Positions 35,956 through 43,993 of a DNA stretch of 45,831 nt are shown here, in pieces (position 1 is the first letter of the stretch; each line of letters starts with the position of its first letter). This DNA comes from CAYRGG01 sp964423745. Lineage in GTDB: Bacteria > Pseudomonadota > Gammaproteobacteria > Competibacterales > Competibacteraceae. Where the stretch lies: assembly GCA_964423745.1 (NCBI GenBank), contig CAYRGG010000034.1, forward strand, positions 1 to 45,831. The letters are read 5' to 3'. The position numbers and the translations under genes were made by a program. A model generated the notes under the pieces. That model saw only the letters and a program-made list of their open reading frames with translations, was not told where the DNA came from and did not search any database.

Positions 35956-36069
35956 TTTGAGTATGGGTAAAAAGCCGTTCACGGATATGGTTTGGCTAAT
36001 GCTAAGAAAAAGGACTTGTTTTCTCCAGGAAGGTTATTTGTAAGATATGCGGGTTTTAGGAACTTGATT

Positions 36070-37404
36070 ATGAGCGTTATCACTCGACATGGTTTGATAC
36101 TAGGTCTTGGTTTACTTCTTGGTATTTCCATTACTGCTGGACATCGTGTTGCGGCTGAACGGGAGGGCGCCCTTAATGGACAAGATCTCCCGTTAGTTGA
36201 GTTACGCAGCTTTATCGATGTGTTGGATCGCGTTAAGCAAGATTATGTCGAGTCTGTTGAAGACAAAGCGCTTTTAGAAAACGCCATTCGTGGCATGCTA
36301 AGCGGTTTGGATCCCCATTCTGCGTATTTGGATAAAGATGCATTTGATGACTTACAGGCAGGAACATCAGGTGAATTCGGTGGGCTTGGTATAGAGGTAG
36401 GGCTCGAAGATGGGTTTATTAAAGTCATTGCGCCTATTGACGATACACCTGCTGAAAAAGCAGGCGTAAAGCCAGGGGATCTCATCATTCGGCTCGATAA
36501 TAAGCCCGTAAAAGGACTGTCGCTTGCGGAAGCTGTTAAAATGATGCGCGGCAAGCCCAATACCAAGCTTGTACTCACTATTGTGCGGTCAGGAGAAGAC
36601 AAACCCCTGGATATCACCATTACCCGAGACATCATTCGCGTTAAGAGTGTTAAAAGTCGTTTATTGGAACCCGGCTATGGCTATGTCAGAGTGACTCAGT
36701 TTCAATCCAATACTGCCCGTAGTTTAAGTCAGTCCCTGACCAACTTAAGAAAAGAGAACGATGGGCCACTGCGAGGGCTTGTGATCGATTTGCGTAATAA
36801 TCCTGGTGGTGTTTTAAATGCCGCTGTAGAAGTGTCTGATGTTTTTTTAAAGCAAGGTACCGTTGTATATACAGAAGGTCGTAGTAGCGGCGCACAGCAA
36901 AAGTTTAAAGCAACCCCTGGCGATTCTCTCGAGGGAGCTCCGCTTATCGTGCTGGTCAACGGTGGATCTGCATCAGCGTCTGAGATTGTGGCGGGGGCAT
37001 TGCAAGATCATGGGCGGGCAGTCATTATGGGTGAGCAGACTTTTGGTAAAGGGTCAGTACAGACTATTTTACCCATGGCCAATGGCACAGCTGTAAAATT
37101 AACGACGGCGCGTTACTATACCCCCAATGGCCGCTCAATCCAGGCAGCGGGTATTAATCCTGATATTAAATTACAAAGGTACCAAGTCTCATTGGCTGAG
37201 GATGCTGCATCTCGACTTGTTAAGGAAGCGGATTTATCGAGACACCTTGAGAATGGTGACATACAAGAAAAAACGCAATCGGATTTGTTCAACACTGGGG
37301 AGAAAAAAGAGGGAATCCCCCTCGCTCAGAGTGACTATCAGCTTTACGAGGCCCTTAACTTACTCAAAGGTCTCACGCTGTTGCAGAAAAGTAATAAAGG
37401 TTAA
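36070..37404 (+). CDS. S41-family C-terminal processing peptidase CtpA
   Basis: This periplasmic serine protease cleaves substrate C termini and is generally involved in peptidoglycan hydrolase turnover. The ATG at 36070 (AGG upstream) gives 444 aa beginning with a clean signal peptide (SVITRHGLILGLGLLLG, cleavage near RVAAE). A TTG at 35992 would prepend 26 basic residues. A PDZ domain follows (about 85-165, GLGIEVGLEDGFIKVIAP), then the S41 core with NNPGG, the Ser of GGSASASEIVAGAL and the Lys of GEQTFGKGSVQ, which form the Ser-Lys dyad. Confidence 0.93.
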   Translation: MSVITRHGLILGLGLLLGISITAGHRVAAEREGALNGQDLPLVELRSFIDVLDRVKQDYVESVEDKALLENAIRGMLSGLDPHSAYLDKDAFDDLQAGTSGEFGGLGIEVGLEDGFIKVIAPIDDTPAEKAGVKPGDLIIRLDNKPVKGLSLAEAVKMMRGKPNTKLVLTIVRSGEDKPLDITITRDIIRVKSVKSRLLEPGYGYVRVTQFQSNTARSLSQSLTNLRKENDGPLRGLVIDLRNNPGGVLNAAVEVSDVFLKQGTVVYTEGRSSGAQQKFKATPGDSLEGAPLIVLVNGGSASASEIVAGALQDHGRAVIMGEQTFGKGSVQTILPMANGTAVKLTTARYYTPNGRSIQAAGINPDIKLQRYQVSLAEDAASRLVKEADLSRHLENGDIQEKTQSDLFNTGEKKEGIPLAQSDYQLYEALNLLKGLTLLQKSNKG

Positions 37405-37443
37405 AACATCAGTTATAAGACATTTCCAGGTAGGTTTATCCCT

Positions 37444-37992
37444 ATGGCAAACGTGCTTGTTCCCCTAGCGCAAGGTTGCGAAGAATTAGAAGCCGTAACC
37501 ATCATCGATTTGCTGCGGCGGGCCGAAATCAAGGTGGTGGCTGCAGGTCTCGAAGAAGGCCCTATCACTGCCTCACGAGGGGTTAGGTTAATGCCTGATG
37601 TCAGTTTGGCTGATGTGTTGTCAGATGAATTCGATATGATTGTATTGCCGGGTGGCATAGGGGGCGCTCAGCGTTTACAGGCCGATTCACGCATTACGGA
37701 ACTCTTGCAACGCATGGCCCAGGCAAACCACTATATCGCCGCCGTCTGCGCTGCGCCTAAAGTGCTGGCCTCAGCAGGTCTATTAGAGGGGCGGCAGGCC
37801 ACTGCGTATCCGGGCGCTTTGGATGACTACACAAAATCGACGACAGTGAGCGCGGCTGCCGTAGTGCAAGATGAGCGCATTATTACCTCCCGAGGTCCAG
37901 GTACGGCCATGGACTTTGCTCTGAGTTTAATCGAAATACTATGTGGTCAAGATAAGCGAAACTCTGTCGAGGCCGCTTTGCAGCGTTCCTAA
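37444..37992 (+). CDS. DJ-1/YajL family protein (deglycase/chaperone-like)
   Basis: This 182-aa DJ-1/PfpI-superfamily protein is of the YajL type. The conserved Glu is in GCEELEAVT and the nucleophilic Cys in the elbow AAVCAAPKVLASAG, with LPGGIGGAQRL before and TSRGPGTAMDFALSLIEIL after. YajL/DJ-1 proteins are implicated in oxidative-stress protection and repair of glycated thiols; the exact activity is debated. It follows ctpA by 39 bp and is convergent with ubiB. Confidence 0.93.
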   Translation: MANVLVPLAQGCEELEAVTIIDLLRRAEIKVVAAGLEEGPITASRGVRLMPDVSLADVLSDEFDMIVLPGGIGGAQRLQADSRITELLQRMAQANHYIAAVCAAPKVLASAGLLEGRQATAYPGALDDYTKSTTVSAAAVVQDERIITSRGPGTAMDFALSLIEILCGQDKRNSVEAALQRS

Positions 37993-38002
37993 CATAGTTT
38001 TA

Positions 38003-39673
38003 TCAAGAATCCGCAGGCCAGGTAGAAATCAACAACAAAGCGCCTAGACCGCCTAAAATCCAGGTTAATAAAGGTGCATCACCCACCATAAAGGGATGAA
38101 AACCATCCAAACTCAGTATCAAAGACGCGCTTACGATCAATGCAGCGCCCACAGAGGTGTAAAAACTGCGACGATTGGCGCGCCGAATCTCTTGGCGCAT
38201 CTGTTCAATTTGATGTTGTTGCAGCTTTACTTTCAATTCTCCGCTGTTAGCGTGGCGCAACACCCCTTGAATTAAATTAGGCAAATCGGGAAGCTGATCC
38301 GCCCAGCGTGGTAGATTGTATTTTAACCGATCGGCGACGGATTTTGGTCCTATGCGGCTTTTCATCCAATTTTCTAAAAAGGGTTTGGCCGTCTTCCAAA
38401 GATCAAGATCTGGATTTAATTGTCGCCCTAAACCCTCAATATGTAGCAGGGTTTTTTGCAATAAAACCAATTGAGGTTGAATTTCCATATTAAACCGACG
38501 TGCCGTTTGAAAAAGGGTCAGCAAAAACAAACCAAAGGAAATATCTTTTAAAGGGCGTTCGAATATGGGTTCACAGACGGTGCGGATAGCGGATTCGAAT
38601 TCATCCACGCGGGTGCCCGGCGGTACCCATCCTGATTCAATATGCAGTTCCGCGACACGCCGATAGTCTCGATAAAAAAACGCTAAGATATTCTCTGCTA
38701 AATACTGCTGATCCATGGGACTTAACGTGCCAATAATGCCAAAATCCACAGCAATATATTTAGGATCATCTGGATCATGGGCGTCAACAAAAATATTGCC
38801 AGGATGCATATCCGCATGGAAAAAACTATCTCGAAATACCTGGGTAAAAAACAACTCGACCCCGCGTTCGGACAGTTTTTCAAAATTGACTTGGCGTCTG
38901 CGCAGTTCATCCGTATGGCTGATGGGAATGCCACGAATGCGTTCCATCACCAAGACGTTGCGGCGGGTTTGCGGCCAATAGATTTCCGGGACGTAAAGAA
39001 TATTAGAGTTATTAAAATTACGCTTGAGTTGACTGGCGTTGGCGGCTTCCCGTAGTAAATCCAATTCATCAAAGACGGTTTTTTCGTATTCCGCAACCAC
39101 TTCCCGGGCCCGTAATCGCCGGCCCTCGCGCCAATACCGTTCAGCCAACGAAGCCGTGATATAGAGCAGGTCTATATCGCGACGAATGGTTCGCTCAATG
39201 CTTGGACGCACCACCTTGACCACCACTTCAGCCCCATTTAAAAGACGGGCCGCATGCACCTGGGCAATAGAGGCCGACGCTAACGGTGTTTCTTCAAAAT
39301 GGCTAAACATACTCTGCAGCGGCACATTATACGCTTTCTCAATCAAAGCAATCGCTAAGGCGCCGGGAAAAGGGGGTACCCGGTCCTGCAGCTTAGCGAG
39401 TTCTGAAGCAATATCATCAGGGAGAAGATCGCGTCGGGTGGACAGGGTCTGACCAAATTTCACAAATATGGGACCTAAATCTTCCAAGGCGAGACGTATT
39501 CGTTCCCCACGGGGTTGTTGTTGTGTTGTGCCCCACCAGTGCCAGGGCAGACAATAGCGCAAAAAGCTGATGGGACGCAGTAGCGGCGTCGCCAATACCA
39601 GGTCATCCAAACCATGTCGGACCAGCACAAGATTGATATGAACCAGGCGAAAAATCTGCGCAGGACGAATCAT
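38003..39673 (-). CDS. ubiB: UbiB, atypical kinase/ATPase of ubiquinone synthesis
   Basis: UbiB is an ADCK/Abc1-type membrane ATPase needed for coenzyme Q synthesis, thought to extract or present Q intermediates. LGPIFVKFGQTLSTRRDLLP contains the family KxGQ motif, EVVVKVVRP the Ala/Val-rich lysine strand, FFHADMHPGNIFVD the catalytic loop and YIAVDFGIIG the DFG. Two C-terminal membrane helices lie around 500-555. The 556-aa length matches E. coli UbiB. It is downstream of ubiJ with a 103-bp gap. Confidence 0.97.
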   Translation of the reverse strand: MIRPAQIFRLVHINLVLVRHGLDDLVLATPLLRPISFLRYCLPWHWWGTTQQQPRGERIRLALEDLGPIFVKFGQTLSTRRDLLPDDIASELAKLQDRVPPFPGALAIALIEKAYNVPLQSMFSHFEETPLASASIAQVHAARLLNGAEVVVKVVRPSIERTIRRDIDLLYITASLAERYWREGRRLRAREVVAEYEKTVFDELDLLREAANASQLKRNFNNSNILYVPEIYWPQTRRNVLVMERIRGIPISHTDELRRRQVNFEKLSERGVELFFTQVFRDSFFHADMHPGNIFVDAHDPDDPKYIAVDFGIIGTLSPMDQQYLAENILAFFYRDYRRVAELHIESGWVPPGTRVDEFESAIRTVCEPIFERPLKDISFGLFLLTLFQTARRFNMEIQPQLVLLQKTLLHIEGLGRQLNPDLDLWKTAKPFLENWMKSRIGPKSVADRLKYNLPRWADQLPDLPNLIQGVLRHANSGELKVKLQQHQIEQMRQEIRRANRRSFYTSVGAALIVSASLILSLDGFHPFMVGDAPLLTWILGGLGALLLISTWPADS

Positions 39674-39776
39674 GGCATGTAGAGATTTAATAGCATAGGG
39701 TATGCTGTTTCAGGAAAAGATCCGCTTAGTAAAAACACGTAATAATGCTGTCTATTGATGGCTTTGTTGAGTCCAT

Positions 39777-40484
39777 TTATTGACTATGATTGGGTTTTTC
39801 AATGGTTGGCGAGGTTGCCGTAGAAGCCCTTTGCAGGCGTTGGATACGTGCTTGAAGACGTTCTGTGTCAGTGTAAATCTTGTCCACCGCGTCTATAAAT
39901 TCGTTAAGCGCCCTGGGGGTTGGAAGATGATTAGCTTCGTAGTGCAGATATTCGCTGCTATTATGAGCCAATTTTTGCAAAGAGTGGCTAGTCCATGCCT
40001 GCAATTGACGCAATCCATTACCCATTTGATGAGCAGGCAAGTCACCTAACCAGTGAGCTAATTGTTCTTCCCAATCGATATGCACCCCATGCACAATATC
40101 TTGAAAGGCTTTACCTAACGCTAAATCACCTGCTACGTCTATATCATTCATCACGCCTCCTCGACTGCCTTCCTGGAGTTGACCCATAAGGCTAAGGGGG
40201 GTGCCTCGAATCATCACATCAGGTTCACCAGGATTATTGGTGGTCACCTGGCAGCCTTGGTTTTCTGGTAGGAAGTAGAGGGTGATGTGGGGGGCTGGTT
40301 CGTTAAGTGGACCTAAAAAAATGTCGATAGCGATTATTTTGCCGGATAATGCACTCATCCTGTTATTGGTCTCTGGATCAAGACGCAGATAATAATTCAG
40401 GAGTGTTTCAAAACGGCTTGCTAGCTGGTCTGAAATCACCCTCAATCCTTTTTTTAGAGGTTCAGTAGAGTCGCTATCCCTCAA
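39777..40484 (-). CDS. ubiJ: UbiJ, SCP2-domain accessory factor of ubiquinone synthesis
   Basis: UbiJ binds lipid in the soluble Obg-like Ubi metabolon and is required for aerobic Q synthesis. The 235-aa protein has an SCP2 domain (about 20-125, LLNYYLRLDP, GKIIAIDIFLGPLNEPA, DVMIRGTPLSLMGQL, DVAGDLALGKAFQDIV) and a C-terminal coiled coil (about 190-222). Its start overlaps the ubiE stop by 4 bp (ATGA), so the two are translationally coupled. Confidence 0.94.
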   Translation of the reverse strand: MRDSDSTEPLKKGLRVISDQLASRFETLLNYYLRLDPETNNRMSALSGKIIAIDIFLGPLNEPAPHITLYFLPENQGCQVTTNNPGEPDVMIRGTPLSLMGQLQEGSRGGVMNDIDVAGDLALGKAFQDIVHGVHIDWEEQLAHWLGDLPAHQMGNGLRQLQAWTSHSLQKLAHNSSEYLHYEANHLPTPRALNEFIDAVDKIYTDTERLQARIQRLQRASTATSPTIEKPNHSQ

Positions 40485-41227
40485 AATTTATAGCCTCGGT
40501 GAGCGGCAACGATACCGCCGGTGAGATTAAAATAGGCGCAATGTTCAAAACCCACTTGAGTCATCATATCACGCAGGGTTTCTTGGTCAGGATGCATGCG
40601 GATAGATTCCGCCAGGTAGCGGTAGCTGTCCGCATCGTTAGCCACTAGCTTACCGATCAACGGCATTACCTTAAAAGAATAAAAGTCATAAAGGGGTTTC
40701 ATGCCAGGCGCATTGGGATGGGAAAACTCTAGTATTAACAGACAGCCGCCCGGTTTCAAAACCCGATACATGGCCCCCAGAGCACGTTCTTTATGGGTTA
40801 CATTACGCAGACCAAAGCCAATGGTAATACAGTCAAAAATGCCATCGTAAAAAGGCAGTTGCTCGGCATCAGCCTGGACATAGGCAAGATTACCCACAGT
40901 ACCTTGATTGGTCAGCCGATGGCGCCCTGCATCGAGCATACTAGCATTAATATCAGAAAGCACTACATAGCCTGTAGGTCCCACAGCTTGGGCGAGTCGG
41001 CTGGCCAAATCACCCGTGCCGCCGGCTAAATCCAATGCCGAATAGCCTTTTTTTACCCCCATTAAGCTAATGGCAAAACGTTTCCAAAGTCGATGGACGC
41101 CAAACGATAGCAGGTCATTCATCAAATCGTATTTGTCCGCTACCGAGTCAAAAACACCGGCTACTTTAGTGGCTTTTTCAAAGACAGAAACCTGCTGGTA
41201 GCCAAAGTCAGTGGTTTTTTTATCCAT
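40481..41227 (-). CDS. ubiE: UbiE, demethylmenaquinone / 2-methoxy-6-polyprenyl-benzoquinol methyltransferase
   Basis: This SAM-dependent C-methyltransferase of the ubiquinone (and menaquinone) pathway has VFDSVADKYDLMNDLLSFG, the SAM motif ALDLAGGTGDLASRLA, DADAEQ-like ADAEQLPF and ITIGFGLRNVT. It ends with GGIVAAHRGYKF, typical of UbiE. The ATG at 41227 gives 248 aa, close to the E. coli protein; an upstream in-frame start at 41266 would overlap the DUF971 gene and adds a non-conserved tail. Confidence 0.97.
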   Translation of the reverse strand: MDKKTTDFGYQQVSVFEKATKVAGVFDSVADKYDLMNDLLSFGVHRLWKRFAISLMGVKKGYSALDLAGGTGDLASRLAQAVGPTGYVVLSDINASMLDAGRHRLTNQGTVGNLAYVQADAEQLPFYDGIFDCITIGFGLRNVTHKERALGAMYRVLKPGGCLLILEFSHPNAPGMKPLYDFYSFKVMPLIGKLVANDADSYRYLAESIRMHPDQETLRDMMTQVGFEHCAYFNLTGGIVAAHRGYKF

Positions 41228-41231
41228 GGGT

Positions 41232-41600
41232 TTATACTGATTTCCGCGTATGACCGGCCTCGGCAAGGCGCTCCAGATAGCGCTGCCAATTGCTTTCCTG
41301 ATGACTACCTAAGGTATATAATATGTCCCAAGAATAAAGCCCGGTGTCATGGCCGTCGGAAAAAACCAGTTTTACCGCATAAGTGCCAATGGGTTCTATG
41401 GCGATGATATTGACGTTTTCTTTACCTACCTGAAGGACTTCTTGGCCTGGTCCGCCGTGTCCACGCACTTCCGCTGAAGGCGAATAAACCCGCAGATACT
41501 CACAGGGCAATTTAAAATGTTGGCCGTCTTCAAAGGTAATTTCAAGAATGCGGGAATTCTGATGGAGCTTTATTTCGGTTGGTTTAGGTTTCGTACTCAT
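41232..41600 (-). CDS. DUF971 protein (gamma-butyrobetaine hydroxylase N-terminal-like domain)
   Basis: This 122-aa single-domain protein matches DUF971: ITFEDGQHFKLPCEYLRVYSPSAEV, VGKENVNIIAIEPIGTYAVKLVFSDGHDTGLYSWDIL. The invariant SDGHDTG-Y-W stretch is clear. The domain is the N-terminal zinc-binding module of carnitine-pathway hydroxylases and occurs in some Fe-S assembly proteins; the role of the stand-alone form is not established. Its fixed place between hslU and ubiE is common in gammaproteobacteria. Confidence 0.93.
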   Translation of the reverse strand: MSTKPKPTEIKLHQNSRILEITFEDGQHFKLPCEYLRVYSPSAEVRGHGGPGQEVLQVGKENVNIIAIEPIGTYAVKLVFSDGHDTGLYSWDILYTLGSHQESNWQRYLERLAEAGHTRKSV

Positions 41601-41620
41601 AATCTTCGTTAGGGTTAGGG

Positions 41621-42952
41621 CTAAAGGATGTAACGGCTCAAATCTTCGTCTTTAAGCAATTCCTCTAAGTGGGTATTAACATAACTGTGATCCACGGTAA
41701 CCGTTGTGCCACCACTATCAGGGGCTTCGAAAGACAGGGTTTCCAAAAGCCGTTCCAACACCGTATGGAGGCGCCGTGCGCCAATATTTTCAGTACGTTC
41801 ATTAACCTGAAAAGCGACTTCCGCAATTCTTTCCACACCATTCCGGGTAAATTCCAGGGTCACATTCTCAGTGGTCATTAAAGCGGCATACTGCTCGGTC
41901 AGGGAGGCGTCAGGTTCCGTTAAAATGCGCACAAAATCTTCAGTGTTGAGTGCGGAAAGTTCCACCCGAATCGGTAAGCGTCCTTGCAACTCAGGGATAA
42001 GGTCAGAGGGTTTAGTGAGATGAAAAGCGCCCGAGGCAATAAACAAAATATGGTCGGTTTTGATCATGCCGTATTTAGTCGATACCGTGGAACCCTCCAC
42101 CAAGGGCAACAAATCCCGTTGCACACCCTCCCGGGATACGTCAGGGCCGCCATATTCGCTGCGTTTAGCCACTTTGTCCAGCTCGTCTAGAAAGACGATG
42201 CCGTGCTGCTCTACTGCTTGGACCGCACGGATCTTGAGATCTTCCTCGTTGATCATTTTTGCCGCCTCTTCTTCTTGCAGAAGGGTTAAGGCATCTTTGA
42301 CTTTAAGTTTGCGGGTTTTGGTGCGGCCGGTAGCTAAATTTTGAAACATATTTTGCAGTTGATTAGTCATCTCTTCCATACCCGGCGGCGCCATAATCTC
42401 AACGCCCATGGGATGGGCAGACACTTCCACTTCGATCTCGCGGTCATCAAACAGACCTTGCTCTAACTTGGTACGCATCTTTTGACGGGTGCCAGACGAG
42501 TCCGACGGAGCAGGTTCATTACTAAACCCCACAGTACGGGGTGGGGGCAGGAGCGCGTCCAATACGCGATCCCGAGCCGCCTCTTCAGCCCGATGACGGA
42601 CCCGATGTATTTCAAATTCGCGCATCATTTTGATAGCCACATCCATCAAATCCCGTATGATGGATTCCACATCCCGGCCCACATAACCCACCTCAGTAAA
42701 TTTCGTGGCCTCTATTTTAATAAATGGCGCATTGGCTAATTTTGCTAAACGGCGGGCGATTTCCGTTTTGCCGACACCGGTGGGACCGATCATCAAAATG
42801 TTTTTTGGGGTGATTTCGTTGCGCAGCGCTTCGCTGACTTGGGTGCGACGCCAGCGGTTGCGCAAGGCGATGGCAACGGCCCGTTTAGCTTGGGTTTGCC
42901 CGACAATGTGTTTATCCAGCTCCTGGACAATCTCCCGAGGCGTCATGGTCAT
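41621..42952 (-). CDS. hslU: HslU, ATPase subunit of the HslUV protease
   Basis: This AAA+ unfoldase feeds substrates into the HslV chamber. MTMTPREIVQELDKHIVGQ at the start, Walker A GPTGVGKTEIARRLA, the pore GYVGRD, Walker B IVFLDELDKVA and the C-terminal EDLSRYIL (which inserts into HslV) are all present. The ATG at 42952 gives 443 aa, the E. coli length. A TTG at 43006 has a better SD (AGGA, 8-nt spacing) and would overlap the hslV stop, adding 18 residues; both starts are possible. Confidence 0.97.
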   Translation of the reverse strand: MTMTPREIVQELDKHIVGQTQAKRAVAIALRNRWRRTQVSEALRNEITPKNILMIGPTGVGKTEIARRLAKLANAPFIKIEATKFTEVGYVGRDVESIIRDLMDVAIKMMREFEIHRVRHRAEEAARDRVLDALLPPPRTVGFSNEPAPSDSSGTRQKMRTKLEQGLFDDREIEVEVSAHPMGVEIMAPPGMEEMTNQLQNMFQNLATGRTKTRKLKVKDALTLLQEEEAAKMINEEDLKIRAVQAVEQHGIVFLDELDKVAKRSEYGGPDVSREGVQRDLLPLVEGSTVSTKYGMIKTDHILFIASGAFHLTKPSDLIPELQGRLPIRVELSALNTEDFVRILTEPDASLTEQYAALMTTENVTLEFTRNGVERIAEVAFQVNERTENIGARRLHTVLERLLETLSFEAPDSGGTTVTVDHSYVNTHLEELLKDEDLSRYIL

Positions 42953-42992
42953 GTCGGATAGGGTGGCGTTATCAGATTTAGGAAGACTAATG

Positions 42993-43526
42993 TTAGAGCT
43001 CTTCAATGGTTACATCCTGATTGGTGTAAATGCAAATATCACCAGTAATTTTAAGGGCTTCAGCCACAATGGTCCGGGCATCCAAGTCGGTATGTTCCAG
43101 CAGCGCCCGGGCAGCAGCTTGTGCATAGGCTCCTCCGGAGCCAATGGCGGCCAAATCGTGTTCTGGCTCAATGACATCGCCATTACCGGAGATGATCAGG
43201 GTAGCGCTCTTGTCGGCAATCACAAGAAGCGCTTCCAAACGCCGTAGCATACGATCAGTGCGCCAATCTTTAGCCAATTCTACGGCAGAGCGGATAAGAT
43301 TGCCGCTGTGTTTTTCTAATTTCCCTTCGAAACGCTCAAACAGTGTAAAGGCGTCCGCGGTGCCACCGGCAAACCCAGCAATGACCTTATTTTGATAGAG
43401 GTTGCGCACCTTGCGGGCGTTCCCTTTCATAATGGTGTTACCCAGGGTGACTTGACCGTCGCCACCTAGGACAACATGATTGCCGCGGCGTACTGCCAAA
43501 ATTGTAGTCCCGTGAAATTGCTTCAT
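42993..43526 (-). CDS. hslV: HslV, proteolytic subunit of the HslUV protease
   Basis: This threonine protease forms a dodecamer. MKQFHGTTILAVRRGNHVVL shows a short propeptide (MKQFHG) before the catalytic Thr-Thr, so maturation should remove six residues, as in HslV proteins of other non-enteric bacteria. GDGQVTLG, GFAGGTADAFTLFERFE and IGSGGAYAQAAARAL are conserved. The 177-aa start at ATG 43526 is preferred over an upstream non-conserved extension to 43583. Confidence 0.97.
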   Translation of the reverse strand: MKQFHGTTILAVRRGNHVVLGGDGQVTLGNTIMKGNARKVRNLYQNKVIAGFAGGTADAFTLFERFEGKLEKHSGNLIRSAVELAKDWRTDRMLRRLEALLVIADKSATLIISGNGDVIEPEHDLAAIGSGGAYAQAAARALLEHTDLDARTIVAEALKITGDICIYTNQDVTIEEL

Positions 43527-43558
43527 AAAATATCTCAAAAATAGCGGAATTTTAGGCG

Positions 43559-43564
43559 AGTATA
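43559..43564 (-). promoter_or_regulatory. Possible hslV promoter -10 element
   Basis: On the minus strand TATACT lies about 33 bp upstream of the hslV ATG. No good -35 is seen at 17-bp spacing, and no sigma-32 consensus (CTTGAAA / CCCCAT) was found, although hslVU is heat-shock controlled in E. coli. Confidence 0.3.
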
Positions 43565-43674
43565 GCTGCGAATTGTACAACAATTGCCGCCATGGCCTGT
43601 AGTGTTATGAGTTTTTGTTTATGGGCACTGGAACGTAGTTTCGTAATAGCGGGTCTGATGGGTAAGATCATCAC

Positions 43675-43800
43675 AAAAAAACCCCGGTTAGGGGGAAACC
43701 GGGGTCAAGGCTTACCCAATACAGATGATCGGGTAAGGCCCGCTCAGGGAGGAAAGCGGGCAAATGCTGTTGCCAGCATCTTTAGGTTTCGATGACGGAG
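43675..43800 (-). ncRNA. Putative small RNA with four stem-loops, C-rich loops and an intrinsic terminator
   Basis: Read on the minus strand this region forms, in order: a 6-bp stem (43764-43779, ATGCTG/CAGCAT); a 7-bp stem GCCCGCT/AGCGGGC (43738-43761) with loop UUCCUCCCUG; a 7-bp stem CTTACCC/GGGTAAG (43711-43737); and a perfect 9-bp stem ACCCCGGTT/AACCGGGGT (43681-43705) with loop UCCCCCU, followed directly by T6 (43675-43680). The last is a strong Rho-independent terminator on the minus strand only, and no ORF precedes it there. A -10-like TATCCT with TTCTTG 17 bp upstream would start RNA near 43797. The 5' end is inferred and no Rfam family was recognised. Confidence 0.6.
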
Positions 43801-43805
43801 TACAG

Positions 43806-43993
43806 GATAAGTTCCATGGGTTTTAACAAGAAATAAACTTAATCATGTGATAACCAAGAACAAGACTATAGTTTCTTATTAGCCACGTTATTATTATGGG
43901 ATAACGACCTGCACGCTGGCTTCTGCAAATCATTCAGTGAATCACCGGAAGCTAAGCGGCCCATAGCACTATTTCAGAATATGAGGACTAGTT
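43806..43993 (+). other. Leader region upstream of aceE
   Basis: No gene is visible between the small-RNA candidate and aceE. The stretch is moderately AT-rich and must carry the aceE promoter and leader. GATAACGACC and neighbouring AT-rich patches are seen but no convincing PdhR-type operator was identified. Confidence 0.3.

Noticed and set aside
43738..43761. RNase P RNA fragment, suggested by GAGGAAAGCGGGC
   Set aside because: The conserved RNase P core around it is absent and the segment is explained as a simple stem-loop.
43681..43770. Plus-strand CsrB/RsmY-like RNA, because GGGGGA and GGGAGGA fall in hairpin loops
   Set aside because: The terminator T-run exists only on the minus strand, and only two GGA loops are present, fewer than typical Csr-binding RNAs. 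The minus-strand reading is better supported.
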